From an uncultured Clostridia bacterium (GTDB lineage: Bacteria > Bacillota > Clostridia > Christensenellales > Borkfalkiaceae): 64,000 nucleotides of DNA. A program made the position numbers and the translations under genes. The notes under the pieces are model-generated. The model was not told where the DNA came from. It was given only the letters and a program-made list of their open reading frames with translations, and did not search any database. Location of the stretch: assembly GCA_934271245.1 (NCBI GenBank), contig CAKQQY010000004.1, positions 1 to 64,000 of the forward strand. Direction: 5' to 3'. This document shows positions 35,889 through 45,784 of the stretch, piece by piece (the stretch's first letter is position 1; each line of letters starts with the position of its first letter).

Positions 35889-36031
35889 CAGAAGTTCCCC
35901 TCCCATTTTTCAGCATCGCCGAACCAACCGGAGACGTCAATCGTTCTTTCATTTGACATGGCGAGAACGTCGCCCGTTTCTTCAAAAAGAACAACGCAAA
36001 TTTCGGCTTTGCTATACTTTTTACCTACCAT
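35888..36031 (-). CDS. Small acidic peptide gene preceding the exoprotein
   Basis: A 47-codon gene starts at the ATG 36031, six bases after a perfect GGAGGA. It encodes MVGKKYSKAEICVVLFE, then ETGDVLAMSNERTIDV, then SGWFGDAEKWEGNF. Its TGA overlaps the next start (TGATG), so it is translationally coupled to the secreted exoprotein. It aligns with the 39-residue peptide at 57972: both have K-x-Y-x-K, then a hydrophobic stretch, Phe, and an acidic-Val-(Leu/Met)-Ala-x-Ser-Asn core. It has no signal peptide. I do not recognise a named family; a role in export, folding or as a modified peptide is only inference. Confidence 0.7.
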   Translation of the reverse strand: MVGKKYSKAEICVVLFEETGDVLAMSNERTIDVSGWFGDAEKWEGNF

Positions 36032-36124
36032 AAAAGTTCCTCCATTTATTTATTTACTGTTTGCACAGCATTTTACTTTTTATATTTCGTCATTTTAATG
36101 ATTAAAACGCTCATCGCGCGTCAA

Positions 36125-38074
36125 TCAGGGCACAAGAGTACGCCAACTATTAAGAAGCGCTTCCACCGTCTGAACTTCCTGGCGCTGTTTAAAGCGAACA
36201 AGATTTCCTTCCGCCGCATAGCGTTCGAAGTCTGTGATATACCCGACGATTTCGGCGTTCGAAAGTTCACCGGAATAAATCTGCATCATATGAAAAATCA
36301 ACGAAGTTTTTTCAAGTTGGATTCTCTTGCGTACCTTCTCTTTTACTTCTTTATCTTCCATTTTCGCGACTTCCGCCAAAGCATCGTCTAAAAGACTCAT
36401 CATATCCGTAAGCCACGGCTTTTTCCAATAATCTTTACGCGTATAACCGTCGGTTTCAAGCACTAACAGCGAAAATTCTTTACCCGCAGCGGTATATTCC
36501 GCTTCGATTCTTCGATAATTCGCCCGAAGAGCATTGAAATATTTCTTTAATTGCGTAGCGCCCGCTTTATAATATTCGTCGATAAATTCGTTAATCATAG
36601 AATTTACGTCGCCGTCGATATTCCACATCAGTTTAGCGCGAACGTAAAAACTCAACGCATGGAAAGGATCTCCTATTCTCCAGTCCGTTTCGGTGAACAG
36701 ATACGCCGCGCCCATGTCCTTAAACGCCTTGTATGCGTCTTTTACCGTGTGGTAATCGTCAAAGAAACAGAACCCGCTGTAATACACCGCAGCGTACGTC
36801 CAGATAAACATTGTGGCGTCCGTTGCTTTCCACCCCTGCATCTCGTCCATAAGAAGATTGTTATATTTCTTATCGTCAACGTCGTGATAATGATCGAAAA
36901 ATATCGGAGCATACAATACGCCCACGTTTTCGTGCGCAACGACGTCTTTATGATACGGAGAAAAACTTCCGTCTGCGTTTTTCTTTACAGGCGGCGTTTC
37001 CGTTTTGTGATAAGCAAACGTTACCCAGTATATCTTTTTACCCGGATAAGTTTCTTCCACATAAGGATTCATAATATCCGCCACCTTATTGATAAACTGC
37101 ATCATAACGCCCGATTCACTGCCGAGACGAACCTTTTCTGCCTTGCAGTCATCACAATCACAGAAGGTTTGCGCGTCCTCCTGACCGATCATAAAATTAT
37201 ACTCGGCGTTGGTAAGCGTTTCTTTTGCAAGCCTCTTTTTTATATTTTCGCAAAGTTCTGCAATCATCTCGTCGTTCGTCAGACATAACTGACTCTGGTC
37301 GGGATAACTGTAGTAATCGGAATGATCTTTAAGGTACACCGATTTAGGCATCAAAGAGAAATGCGTATGCGCCCAAGTAATCCACCCTCTGCCGTGTCCG
37401 CTGTTTAACTTCATCATTTTTTCATAAGTCGAGTTAAACGAATTCGGATTGAAATAATTAAGATCAAGACATCTGTTTGCGAACGCCGGCACGGATTTAA
37501 GATCGAAATTTTTCAGATACACCGTTGCGGCTTCGGGAATTTTGATTTCGTCATACGAGTAAAATTTAATACCAAACTGATACGTTAAAAAATCATAAAC
37601 ACCGAACAACACCGCGTTATCCGTACATCCCTGGATAAACAGATCGTCCTCCGACGTTAAAAGGTAATAGCCGTCCTCGCCAAGTTCGATAGCGGACGCC
37701 GTAATTCCCCTTTCTTCCGCAATACTCGTGTTACCTAACGATATAATTTTATCGTTCGCTTGCGGCACGTAGTTCTTATCGGATCTAACTCTTAATTCCG
37801 CATCGGTACTTTGCTTTACGTATGAGTACAGTATATCGGAAGCTTCTTTACATTTTTCCACGCCGTCGATAACGGGATACACTATTACGTAGTCGCTCGC
37901 ATGGTTGTCTACGAGTTTATAATCAGTATCTTCCGCTACGTATTCCGAAGATATTTCTCCTGCCTTGATTTCAGGCGACAAGGTGTTCCCTTGTGAATTT
38001 TCGCCGCACGAACTCATACATCCGCACAACATTATCGACGACAATAACAGACTTAAAATTTTTGTTTTTCGCAT
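36125..38074 (-). CDS. DUF4838 domain lipoprotein
   Basis: This 649-residue surface lipoprotein has a signal with cysteines at 17, 19 and 23, the last fitting a MSSC lipobox. Residues 50-190 resemble the GH20/GH67-type N-terminal alpha/beta domain (VYLKNFDLKSVPAF). The DUF4838 region follows, with FNSTYEKMMKLNSGHGRG, MIGQEDAQTFCDCDDCKAE, YWVTFAYHKTE and FIWTYAAVYYSGF segments. DUF4838 proteins resemble alpha-glucuronidase-like TIM barrels, but no activity is established that I can cite. Neighbouring solute-binding and exoprotein genes suggest an outer-surface glycan-active role. Confidence 0.78.
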   Translation of the reverse strand: MRKTKILSLLLSSIMLCGCMSSCGENSQGNTLSPEIKAGEISSEYVAEDTDYKLVDNHASDYVIVYPVIDGVEKCKEASDILYSYVKQSTDAELRVRSDKNYVPQANDKIISLGNTSIAEERGITASAIELGEDGYYLLTSEDDLFIQGCTDNAVLFGVYDFLTYQFGIKFYSYDEIKIPEAATVYLKNFDLKSVPAFANRCLDLNYFNPNSFNSTYEKMMKLNSGHGRGWITWAHTHFSLMPKSVYLKDHSDYYSYPDQSQLCLTNDEMIAELCENIKKRLAKETLTNAEYNFMIGQEDAQTFCDCDDCKAEKVRLGSESGVMMQFINKVADIMNPYVEETYPGKKIYWVTFAYHKTETPPVKKNADGSFSPYHKDVVAHENVGVLYAPIFFDHYHDVDDKKYNNLLMDEMQGWKATDATMFIWTYAAVYYSGFCFFDDYHTVKDAYKAFKDMGAAYLFTETDWRIGDPFHALSFYVRAKLMWNIDGDVNSMINEFIDEYYKAGATQLKKYFNALRANYRRIEAEYTAAGKEFSLLVLETDGYTRKDYWKKPWLTDMMSLLDDALAEVAKMEDKEVKEKVRKRIQLEKTSLIFHMMQIYSGELSNAEIVGYITDFERYAAEGNLVRFKQRQEVQTVEALLNSWRTLVP

Positions 38075-38107
38075 TTATTTATTCCTTTTTTATAAAACGT
38101 CTTCCGT

Positions 38108-40867
38108 TCAGGCACGCACAACCTTAATCGAATACAAATACAATTCGCCGTTTTTCGCATGCACCTTAAAACTTAACGTGTTTACGTCGGTGTTTTCGGT
38201 CGCAACCCACTCGTATTCCTTAAAATCCGTACCGTTTTCTTCAAGTAAGGTCATTTTATACGCCCCGTTAATCAAGAAACTCGTATTGATGGCGGAGAGT
38301 GCCTTCAGAACGATTTTATCTCCTTTATTGAGCGTAAACGCGTCCACGCTTACGGATACGGACAGGTTTTGCGTTCCGGACAGCGTGACTTTCATTGCGT
38401 TTTTCATCTCGTCGTAACCGGCGGTAAGACCTTTTTCACAAGCCGTATAAGCAACGATTTTCGACGCACTGTCAAAAACGTAGCCCGTTTCCAGTTGTGA
38501 GATTGTAATACTCGATTTCTTAACGATTTGAATCGATTTTACGTAAATCGAACCCGAAGCGGTATACGGAACAAATTGTATACCCGTAACCGAACACTGT
38601 TCGTTTGCCTCGTATTCGTATTCACCGAATTCCGTACCGGTATTTATATTTACGTATTGCTTATTACCGTTAACCACCGTAATAAACGACGCGGTCTGCG
38701 CCCCTAATTGCCCCATTGCTTTTACAACGATTTTATCGCCTTTATTGAGCGTGAACGACTCTACTCCGATCGTCACGGATTTGTTTTTCTCCGTCGGCTT
38801 TATAAGCATCGAATTCGTAGCGGCATCGTAACTTGTTTCAATCCCTTTCTGACAAGTTGTTTTTTCAAGTATTTTCGCGGTACTGTCGAACAAAAAACCC
38901 TTTTCAAGTTCCGCAACGGAAATATCGGTCTTATCCTCGCTACGGAAAACTCGTATCGAAGAAACGTACAATTCGCCAAACCTCGTATAAGGCATGATTC
39001 CGAACTCTCTTACTTTTATTTCTTCCGTTGCTATAAAGACGTATTCTTTAAACTCCGAACCGTTCTTTTCTTGCAACGTCATTTTCCATTTTCCGTTCAC
39101 ACGGAACCCGACGTTAATTACGCTGAACGCTTTTACGATTACGGCGTCACCGACTTTTAACGTAACGTCATCAGAATCCACGGAAAGCAAAACCTCTTTA
39201 TTTGCTTCTATGGGGGTAATCTTCATTGCGTTATTGGTTTCGTCGTATTCGGCGAGAATAGAAGAACTTCCCGTAGCAACGCCTTTAATATTTCTTGCGC
39301 TGCTGAAATCGTATCCTTTTTTCAACTGTTCGGAAGTAAGCGCCCATCTGGTAGAATCTACGGACGAAACGTGGCTGTTCAACACGTTGCGTTCATCGCT
39401 GCCTACGGCTTGCACAAAATACCTGTCAGCCGTTTCTTCTGCCGTAAAGTATTCTGTCGTTGTGTTAGTCAATTCCTCCTCTTCGGTACCGTAAACGTAA
39501 CTTTCCGCTTTATTATCGATTGTCCATACCACTTTACCGTTACGGATTTTCAAGTCAGGCGCGGGCAAAGTATAAAATTCCAACGTGCTTGCAGGAAACT
39601 CGTAATAAACGTCTTCTGCGACTCCGCGACTGATATAATCTGAAAACTTACTTTCGAATTTATACGTTTTTCCGCCTTCGCAGTTACCGATATAATATTC
39701 GGACACCTCGATAACGCTGTATTCGTCAGGAATATCGTTTCCCTGATACAATTTAACTTCTACGCCTTTGCCGTCGTTTTGCAAGTTCAGGTATCCCGTT
39801 TTATCGAAAAGAATCTGCATCTTTCCTCCCGTTCTGAACGAAAGGACCTTGCTTTCGGTATAGTACGTAGCGGAATCCGCATCGTAATAATCGACGAATT
39901 TTACCGAGAGGTTTTCTTTTTTCAACGTAACGGAATAAGCCTTCTTCCACTCTTCTCCGTCTTTATAACGTAACACGCCGCTCTTTTTCGCTTCAAAAGT
40001 CACGACGTTGTCATCCACCGTAAACGTATCCACGCTTTGCTTTTGCGTATTATATTGAAAATACGCTTTATCCGACGGCGAATTTAAATTCTCGTCCTGC
40101 GGATTGGCATAAACATATACCGTATGTTCTCCTTCCGTTTCACTGAAAGACACGCTTCTTTCAGTCGTTATCGTTTGTTCTCCGTCGGTAATTACGGTAT
40201 AAGACGCCGCTCCTTCGACTTTATCCCACGTAATCTTATTACCGTCCGACGAAAGAGAAACGCTTTGCAACTGCGTTTTTATTTTTACGGTTCCTTTCCC
40301 GACGGCGCTGTCTGTGTAGTAAACGTTTGTCGTTTTATCGAAGCCCGTTCCCTGAACGTAATATTCGTATTCAACCGTACCGCCCGTATAAGAACCGAAA
40401 TCTATATAATTGCTTTCGTTTACCTCTTTCCATTCAACGGAAGGTATAATTCTGAAATATATTTTGGTCGAACATGGAGCGAATCGCACGGAATTTGCAA
40501 AGACCTCGGGTTCTTCTGCCGTCGTTTTCTTTACGCCGTACTGAACGGAAGCAGTAAAATTCGTTATTTTTTCGCCTTTTACTTCCACCTTCGCAGTATA
40601 ATCGTTTTCCGTTTTGTCATATTCGTAAAAAAGCGTTTCGTCGCTACCGTATTGCTTTACCTTGACGTCGTTGACGTATAACGTATATCCGGTGGCGTTC
40701 ACCACGTTGTTCCAGCGCAGGTTTTCTTCATCAACACGCAAATCAAGTTCTTCGACAAGTTTATTCAACACCTCGTCGGGGACTTCTTCGTTTCCGCAAC
40801 CGCCTAAAGCAAACAAACTTAAGAGAAGCATGCATAATATCAATGATATCGTTATTCTCTTTTTCAT
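38108..40867 (-). CDS. Surface lipoprotein with three C-terminal copies of the 135-residue module
   Basis: This 919-residue lipoprotein has the lipobox LGGC (C24). Residues 45-520 hold several FN3/Ig-like strands (LRWNNVVNATGYTLYVNDVKV; ITWDKVEGAASYTVITDGE). From about residue 525 there are three modules, which start YDFSSARNI, FLFDSTAKI and YVFDSASKI and contain (S/D)DVTLKVGDAVIVKA or SFTLNKGDKIVVKA segments. They are homologous to the two modules of the exoprotein at 34143. Modules 1 and 3 carry the INxxFxxNGxxKMT variant and module 2 the LGAQTASFI variant. The modules look like beta-sandwich carbohydrate-binding domains. Confidence 0.72.
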   Translation of the reverse strand: MKKRITISLILCMLLLSLFALGGCGNEEVPDEVLNKLVEELDLRVDEENLRWNNVVNATGYTLYVNDVKVKQYGSDETLFYEYDKTENDYTAKVEVKGEKITNFTASVQYGVKKTTAEEPEVFANSVRFAPCSTKIYFRIIPSVEWKEVNESNYIDFGSYTGGTVEYEYYVQGTGFDKTTNVYYTDSAVGKGTVKIKTQLQSVSLSSDGNKITWDKVEGAASYTVITDGEQTITTERSVSFSETEGEHTVYVYANPQDENLNSPSDKAYFQYNTQKQSVDTFTVDDNVVTFEAKKSGVLRYKDGEEWKKAYSVTLKKENLSVKFVDYYDADSATYYTESKVLSFRTGGKMQILFDKTGYLNLQNDGKGVEVKLYQGNDIPDEYSVIEVSEYYIGNCEGGKTYKFESKFSDYISRGVAEDVYYEFPASTLEFYTLPAPDLKIRNGKVVWTIDNKAESYVYGTEEEELTNTTTEYFTAEETADRYFVQAVGSDERNVLNSHVSSVDSTRWALTSEQLKKGYDFSSARNIKGVATGSSSILAEYDETNNAMKITPIEANKEVLLSVDSDDVTLKVGDAVIVKAFSVINVGFRVNGKWKMTLQEKNGSEFKEYVFIATEEIKVREFGIMPYTRFGELYVSSIRVFRSEDKTDISVAELEKGFLFDSTAKILEKTTCQKGIETSYDAATNSMLIKPTEKNKSVTIGVESFTLNKGDKIVVKAMGQLGAQTASFITVVNGNKQYVNINTGTEFGEYEYEANEQCSVTGIQFVPYTASGSIYVKSIQIVKKSSITISQLETGYVFDSASKIVAYTACEKGLTAGYDEMKNAMKVTLSGTQNLSVSVSVDAFTLNKGDKIVLKALSAINTSFLINGAYKMTLLEENGTDFKEYEWVATENTDVNTLSFKVHAKNGELYLYSIKVVRA

Positions 40868-40903
40868 CTTTTTTCTCCACCTTTCATATATTATTATTCT
40901 TTT

Positions 40904-43837
40904 TTAAGATACTGTAATTATAAACGTTTCGCTGACCGCCACGTTACCGCTTGAATTTACGGCGTATATATATACGGAAAATACTCCTTTCGATGCGGGA
41001 ATAAATGAATTACCTATTTTCGTAATCTTGCCGTCCGGCGAACATACGTAAACGTAATAGTCTATAATACCGTCTTTAATATCGTATACCGTAATTTTCG
41101 GTAGCACTACGCGCTCGTTCACTCCTGATACTTTTTTAACTTCGCCGTCGATATGAATAATCGGCTTAACGTTATACGTTACGTACACGGCAATTCCTCC
41201 CATATAGGTATATGAATTGCCGGAAGAGTCCTCGGCCGTGATGTTCAATACGTATTCGCCGTACTTTGTGAAAACGTATTCGATTTCGTCCGTTTCACCG
41301 AAAAGAAATTTTTTTTCAAAGCAAACGTTTCCGTTCTCATCTTTAAGATTTACCGTAATTACGGGTAAAGAATCGAATGCGTCGTAAACCAGAATTCGTG
41401 GAACAATCAACCTGTCGCCGACGCTGAATTGCGTAACAACCGAATCCGTTACAAGAATTCCCGGCTGCATATAATCGTCGGTATTCGTAAAATCACCCAT
41501 CATCTGATTATTAACGTAAACGAGAGATACTGCCGATTCTCCGCCGACGCCTTCGAACTCGAAACGAATATCTGCGTATCTGCCGGTAAAACCGTTAAAC
41601 GCCTTACCGTTTTGCGTAGTCGTCAGTCTGCCTATCAGATCGTCGTTACTGTCATAAATTTTTACGCCGTCGAACTTCAGAATAAAATCCATAGGCGCTG
41701 TTTTATGGAAATTCCCCTTACATTGCCCCAGATACTCTCCGTTCGCATACACGTCCGTCAGCATTACCGACTTGTCAGGATTTTTTAGAAGCGTAAGTTT
41801 TACGCTCTCGTTTTTCTTTTCAAAAGAATTGATATAAATATTTAATTTTTCAAAATTATTCTGGGTTTCCGGTATGGAAAATTGCAACATCAAATCTTCT
41901 ATCAGAACACGATTCGTAAAAGAAAATCCTTTTTTGTCTTGCGTTGCGGAGAACGTGATAGAGTAATCGTTTATCGTCCTCGTTACGCCTTCTTCCGCTA
42001 TAAACCTGTCTCCCAGACATTCGCTTTTCAAAACGGTTACTTCGTATCTGATTTCCGAAACCCGACCGTCGTATTTTGCCCCGTAAACGATTTCCAATTT
42101 ATCGCCTTGTTTTTTTTCAGGGATAAACAACACGTCGGTTTCGCCGCCGTATTCTTTCAATACGCTGCCCGTATCTTTATTTAAAACTTTTATATAAGTT
42201 TCGGCGGTTTCAATCTTTTCGCCGTATCTGTTTACTAAAGAATAACTTACTTTCGGCAGTCTGTATTTATTGCCGTCCAGCATGTATTTTTCAATCACTA
42301 CCGGTTTGACAACGGCTTTCCCCGTAAACGATACGTCTATTTCGTAATCGAAAACGTATACGTTCCCTAATTCGTCCGTAAATTTATACTCCACTATATA
42401 GAGACCTTCGTCGTATGGAATAAATTTACCGTTATTCACGCTGACAAGATCGCCGTTATGAGTCACCGTAATTTCTATTTTCGTTTTTCCCGACGCGCCG
42501 ACAACAGACGCTTCGGGCAACGTGGTTTCGGCAAATAAATCAGCCTTTGAGGGAGCGGACTTGCTCAATTCAAGCGCGCCGTCGTCAATGCTCGATTTAT
42601 CGAAAACTATTTCGACGGGTTTTGCCTTGTCCAGAACCTCGATTACTATCGTCTTTGACGTCCGATTACCCACGTAATCAGAGCCGATGTATTTTATTTC
42701 GTATTTTCCCGACTCGGTCGGTACAAAGCCTTTCTCGGAGCATTTTATTTCTTGCCCTTCAAAATACACTTTTTTAACGACGTACGTATTATTTTCGTAC
42801 ATTTCGTCGTAGCAAACCGCATCGGCAAAATAAAAGCCTTCCCCCTTTACTCCGTAGGGTACGTTATTCTCATCGATATCCACCTCGATTTTAGGCGGCG
42901 TGGTATCGTTTACGATACTTCCCTCCATCGTCTGATTATCAATGGTGAATATCATATAATTTGCAAAATCGGCATTCATCTCGACGGTTTCAACCGAAAG
43001 GCGCACGAAATCGCTTTCAAAACCTTCCCATATTGCGCTTTTCGTCGATCCCATGTCCGACTGTAAATCCATGTCAAGAACTTTTATTTTTCCATCGGTA
43101 TTATATCCTTTTGCGGTCAGCGCACCCGACCAATCGTATACGTTTCCGGCATATAACGCTTTTTCCGCATTATCATAATAGAATTTTACCGAATTCGAAA
43201 CGGAGTGATAAGCGGTAGCGTTACGCCCGTCGAATGCGCATTCGATTACAGTTCCGTGTTGCGCGTCAGTGGTATTCGAAGTCGTTACTTCGTAATCGCT
43301 CACCTTACCGTCAGGTCCTTTTACCGGATTTAGTTTATACGACGTACCCCTGTATTGCGAAACCGTGTTTGTTTTCGCGGAAACGATACCGAGCGCGCTT
43401 TGCCCCCATGGATAATTCGTCAAAGATATTTCAAAATAACACCCCGGATTGTTCCAATCTTCAAAGCGGATTAAAAATTGTTTCAATTCGATTTTACCGC
43501 TTTCTTCGGGCGTTATCTGCATTTCGAAAAGAAGATCGTCTTTAGTGTTATCGGAAACGTTTATCGCTTTCGTATATTTTAATTTTTTCGCGTTTTTCGA
43601 CTGCACCGAAACCCCGTTACGCACGTGTTCCACATATACGGGCGTCGATTGATTCGTTTTCAGGCTTACGCCGTTTTCCGTTGAGAACAACGAATCCACG
43701 GCAATAAATCCGCCGTTCTGGTTTTCATTTTCCGCATCGGTTCTTTGCTGTCCGCTGACCATCGTCCAAAACGTTGTAGCCACGCTCATCGTAAGCGCGA
43801 CTATCAACATTGAAAGCCACAATTTTTTAGTTCTCAT
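40904..43837 (-). CDS. Large exported protein with Ig-like domains
   Basis: This 977-residue protein has an N-terminal hydrophobic signal (about 5-30) with no lipobox. Residues 45-330 resemble a laminin-G-like sandwich (LIRFEDWNNPGCYFEIS; ENYMIFTIDNQTM-type strands), and a second similar region lies near 620-800. Between and after them are Ig-like repeats with the pattern PTESGKYEIKYIGSDYVGN, PYDEGLYIVEYKFTDELGN, VFTKYGEYVLNITAEDSSGN and PASKGVFSVYIYAVNSSGN, typical of bacterial Ig-like/DUF5011 domains. The second ATG (43837) is six bases after AGGAG and is preferred over the first (43840). It lies directly after the permeases in the operon. Confidence 0.72.
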   Translation of the reverse strand: MRTKKLWLSMLIVALTMSVATTFWTMVSGQQRTDAENENQNGGFIAVDSLFSTENGVSLKTNQSTPVYVEHVRNGVSVQSKNAKKLKYTKAINVSDNTKDDLLFEMQITPEESGKIELKQFLIRFEDWNNPGCYFEISLTNYPWGQSALGIVSAKTNTVSQYRGTSYKLNPVKGPDGKVSDYEVTTSNTTDAQHGTVIECAFDGRNATAYHSVSNSVKFYYDNAEKALYAGNVYDWSGALTAKGYNTDGKIKVLDMDLQSDMGSTKSAIWEGFESDFVRLSVETVEMNADFANYMIFTIDNQTMEGSIVNDTTPPKIEVDIDENNVPYGVKGEGFYFADAVCYDEMYENNTYVVKKVYFEGQEIKCSEKGFVPTESGKYEIKYIGSDYVGNRTSKTIVIEVLDKAKPVEIVFDKSSIDDGALELSKSAPSKADLFAETTLPEASVVGASGKTKIEITVTHNGDLVSVNNGKFIPYDEGLYIVEYKFTDELGNVYVFDYEIDVSFTGKAVVKPVVIEKYMLDGNKYRLPKVSYSLVNRYGEKIETAETYIKVLNKDTGSVLKEYGGETDVLFIPEKKQGDKLEIVYGAKYDGRVSEIRYEVTVLKSECLGDRFIAEEGVTRTINDYSITFSATQDKKGFSFTNRVLIEDLMLQFSIPETQNNFEKLNIYINSFEKKNESVKLTLLKNPDKSVMLTDVYANGEYLGQCKGNFHKTAPMDFILKFDGVKIYDSNDDLIGRLTTTQNGKAFNGFTGRYADIRFEFEGVGGESAVSLVYVNNQMMGDFTNTDDYMQPGILVTDSVVTQFSVGDRLIVPRILVYDAFDSLPVITVNLKDENGNVCFEKKFLFGETDEIEYVFTKYGEYVLNITAEDSSGNSYTYMGGIAVYVTYNVKPIIHIDGEVKKVSGVNERVVLPKITVYDIKDGIIDYYVYVCSPDGKITKIGNSFIPASKGVFSVYIYAVNSSGNVAVSETFIITVS

Positions 43838-43874
43838 CATTATCTCCTATCCGTATTTTTTTCAAAATTTTCGT

Positions 43875-44807
43875 CTATCCCTTCACCCCGCCGACAACGA
43901 GATTCCCCATTATCTTCTTTTTCAGACATATAAACAATATCAGCGTAGGTATCATAGAAATTACTACTGCCGCAAGTTGTACCGGAATCTGCGCCACGTA
44001 AGGATCCGAACTGCTCTTGAACGCCCAAAGTCCGTAGGCAAGCGTGGGTCTCGAAGGCAAATACATTAACGGCGTATTAAAATCGTTCCACGCCGCTATG
44101 AAATTCAGGATATAAATTCCCACCATCGCTGTCATAACCATGCGGAAGTTAATGCTGAACATAATGCGCAATTCCGACGCTCCGTCAACTTTCGCCGCTT
44201 CCGAAAAAGATTTCGATACCGCCTCGAAACACCCTGTAAGAACCAAAAAATAGGTTCCGCCAAAACCTGCGTGCGTTACGAGAATTCCTAATAAATTGTC
44301 GTATATATTTAATTTTTTATACAAAATCAGTGTTGCGGGAGTCGTTCCGACAAGCGGAATAAACATCGTTACGATTACTACGGCATAAATAATTTTTGTA
44401 AGCGGCGATTTGAATTTTGCGCAAATATACGCCGTACATGCGTTTACGAAAAGCCCGGGCAACGGCGAAAGCAGCGCGTACGACAAACCGTTGTAGAATA
44501 ATCCGAACAAGTAAACTTTATTCGCCGACGACGGCAACTGCACGAATAACTTGTTGTACGCGGTAACGTAGTTTTCAAAAGATAACGGAATATCTTTTAA
44601 CGAAAACGGAAACAACTCAAACATCATCGGACTTTTCAGCGACGATATTACCAACCATCCGCCTAAAAAGAGCAACGAAAAAACGTACAACCACATAATG
44701 ATATACAATATCAATACCGCCGGATTTTTCAACAGACTGACTCTCGCAAGCCTTTCCTTCTTTTTCTCGTTTCTTAACCGCTCTTTATTTATCGATTGAT
44801 CTTTCAT
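43875..44807 (-). CDS. Carbohydrate ABC transporter permease, MalG type (importer 2)
   Basis: This 310-residue membrane protein has about six hydrophobic segments and the EAA loop EAAKVDGASELRIMFSI. The N-terminal 28 residues are highly charged and cytoplasmic (MKDQSINKERLRNEKKKERL). It follows the other permease by one base. As in importer 1, no ATPase gene is present, so a shared ATPase is expected. The C terminus ends with KKKIMGNLVVGGVKG, a normal CUT1 ending. Confidence 0.92.
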   Translation of the reverse strand: MKDQSINKERLRNEKKKERLARVSLLKNPAVLILYIIMWLYVFSLLFLGGWLVISSLKSPMMFELFPFSLKDIPLSFENYVTAYNKLFVQLPSSANKVYLFGLFYNGLSYALLSPLPGLFVNACTAYICAKFKSPLTKIIYAVVIVTMFIPLVGTTPATLILYKKLNIYDNLLGILVTHAGFGGTYFLVLTGCFEAVSKSFSEAAKVDGASELRIMFSINFRMVMTAMVGIYILNFIAAWNDFNTPLMYLPSRPTLAYGLWAFKSSSDPYVAQIPVQLAAVVISMIPTLILFICLKKKIMGNLVVGGVKG

Positions 44808-44808
44808 C

Positions 44809-45762
44809 TCAATCCTCCCTCGGTCCGAATCTGTTCAGGCAATAACGCAAACCGAAAGTGAGCGGCGTTGCCACCATTGAAATCACAAGCCCCATCGCCG
44901 AAACGAACGGATAATCTGCCAGCGAAGCGTTTTCGCCGATAACTTTCGTAAACAGTATGTAACCGATTGTCTGAACAAAATCGGGCGCGTCGTACTTATA
45001 GAAGAGAAGAACGGCGCCGCTACCGGTAAAAATTGCGCAAAAACCCGTTACGAGATAAACGGAAATCAACGGATAAGTAGCGGGCAACACGACGTGCCAT
45101 AATTCACCCATAGTTCCGCAACCGTCGATTTTACACGCGTCCTGCAACCCTTCCCCGACGTTGGACATCTGCCCCACGTAAAGAATCATACCGCTGGCAA
45201 ACGAATTCCAGACCGAATATACCAAAAGAACGTTAAACGCCGTTTCGGGAGCGCGTAAAAGAATAGGTAACTCATTCCCCGTCAGACTATACCATATGGA
45301 GGGCAACGCCCATTCGACGAAATATCCGAACATTAACGACATAGCCGTACTTGCGAATATAGTCGGCAAGAAAAACGCTACGGTCAAGAACCCTGAAAAA
45401 GGCACTTTTTTGATGATAAAATAAGAACAAAGAATACTGATCGGCATAACGACAAACGTTTGTACCGCATACAGTCTGAGAGTTCTTCCCCACGAATTCA
45501 AATACGTGGGGTTGCTTGCAAGTTCATTGAAAAACAACTTGAAGTTGTAAAAAATGTCAGAGCCGTTTAAGAAGGTATACTGCGCGTTTATCGAATCGTA
45601 CTTTTTAAACGCCAACGAAAAGGACGAAAACGAAACCCCGAAATAAAAAACAAGTTTATGTAAAATCGGCCAGGCAAGTATGCACAAGACGAAAATCCAC
45701 TCTTTTCTTTTCGCTTGACGAAGACCCTTTCGGTTCTCTTTTGATTTTTTAATCTCATTCAT
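44809..45762 (-). CDS. Carbohydrate ABC transporter permease, MalF type (importer 2)
   Basis: This 317-residue membrane protein carries the permease loop DACKIDGCGTMGELWHVVLP, in which the usual EAA is replaced by DAC, a variant seen in long-SBP CUT1 systems of Firmicutes. It pairs with the MalG-type partner and the 558-residue binding protein. It has a strongly basic N terminus (KKSKENRKGLRQAKRKEW). Confidence 0.9.
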   Translation of the reverse strand: MNEIKKSKENRKGLRQAKRKEWIFVLCILAWPILHKLVFYFGVSFSSFSLAFKKYDSINAQYTFLNGSDIFYNFKLFFNELASNPTYLNSWGRTLRLYAVQTFVVMPISILCSYFIIKKVPFSGFLTVAFFLPTIFASTAMSLMFGYFVEWALPSIWYSLTGNELPILLRAPETAFNVLLVYSVWNSFASGMILYVGQMSNVGEGLQDACKIDGCGTMGELWHVVLPATYPLISVYLVTGFCAIFTGSGAVLLFYKYDAPDFVQTIGYILFTKVIGENASLADYPFVSAMGLVISMVATPLTFGLRYCLNRFGPRED

Positions 45763-45784
45763 AAAACGAAATCCTCCGTCCGCA

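Noticed and set aside
40124..40681. 185-codon open frame on the plus strand
   Set aside because: Antisense to the 919-residue lipoprotein, no ribosome site, no recognisable domain.
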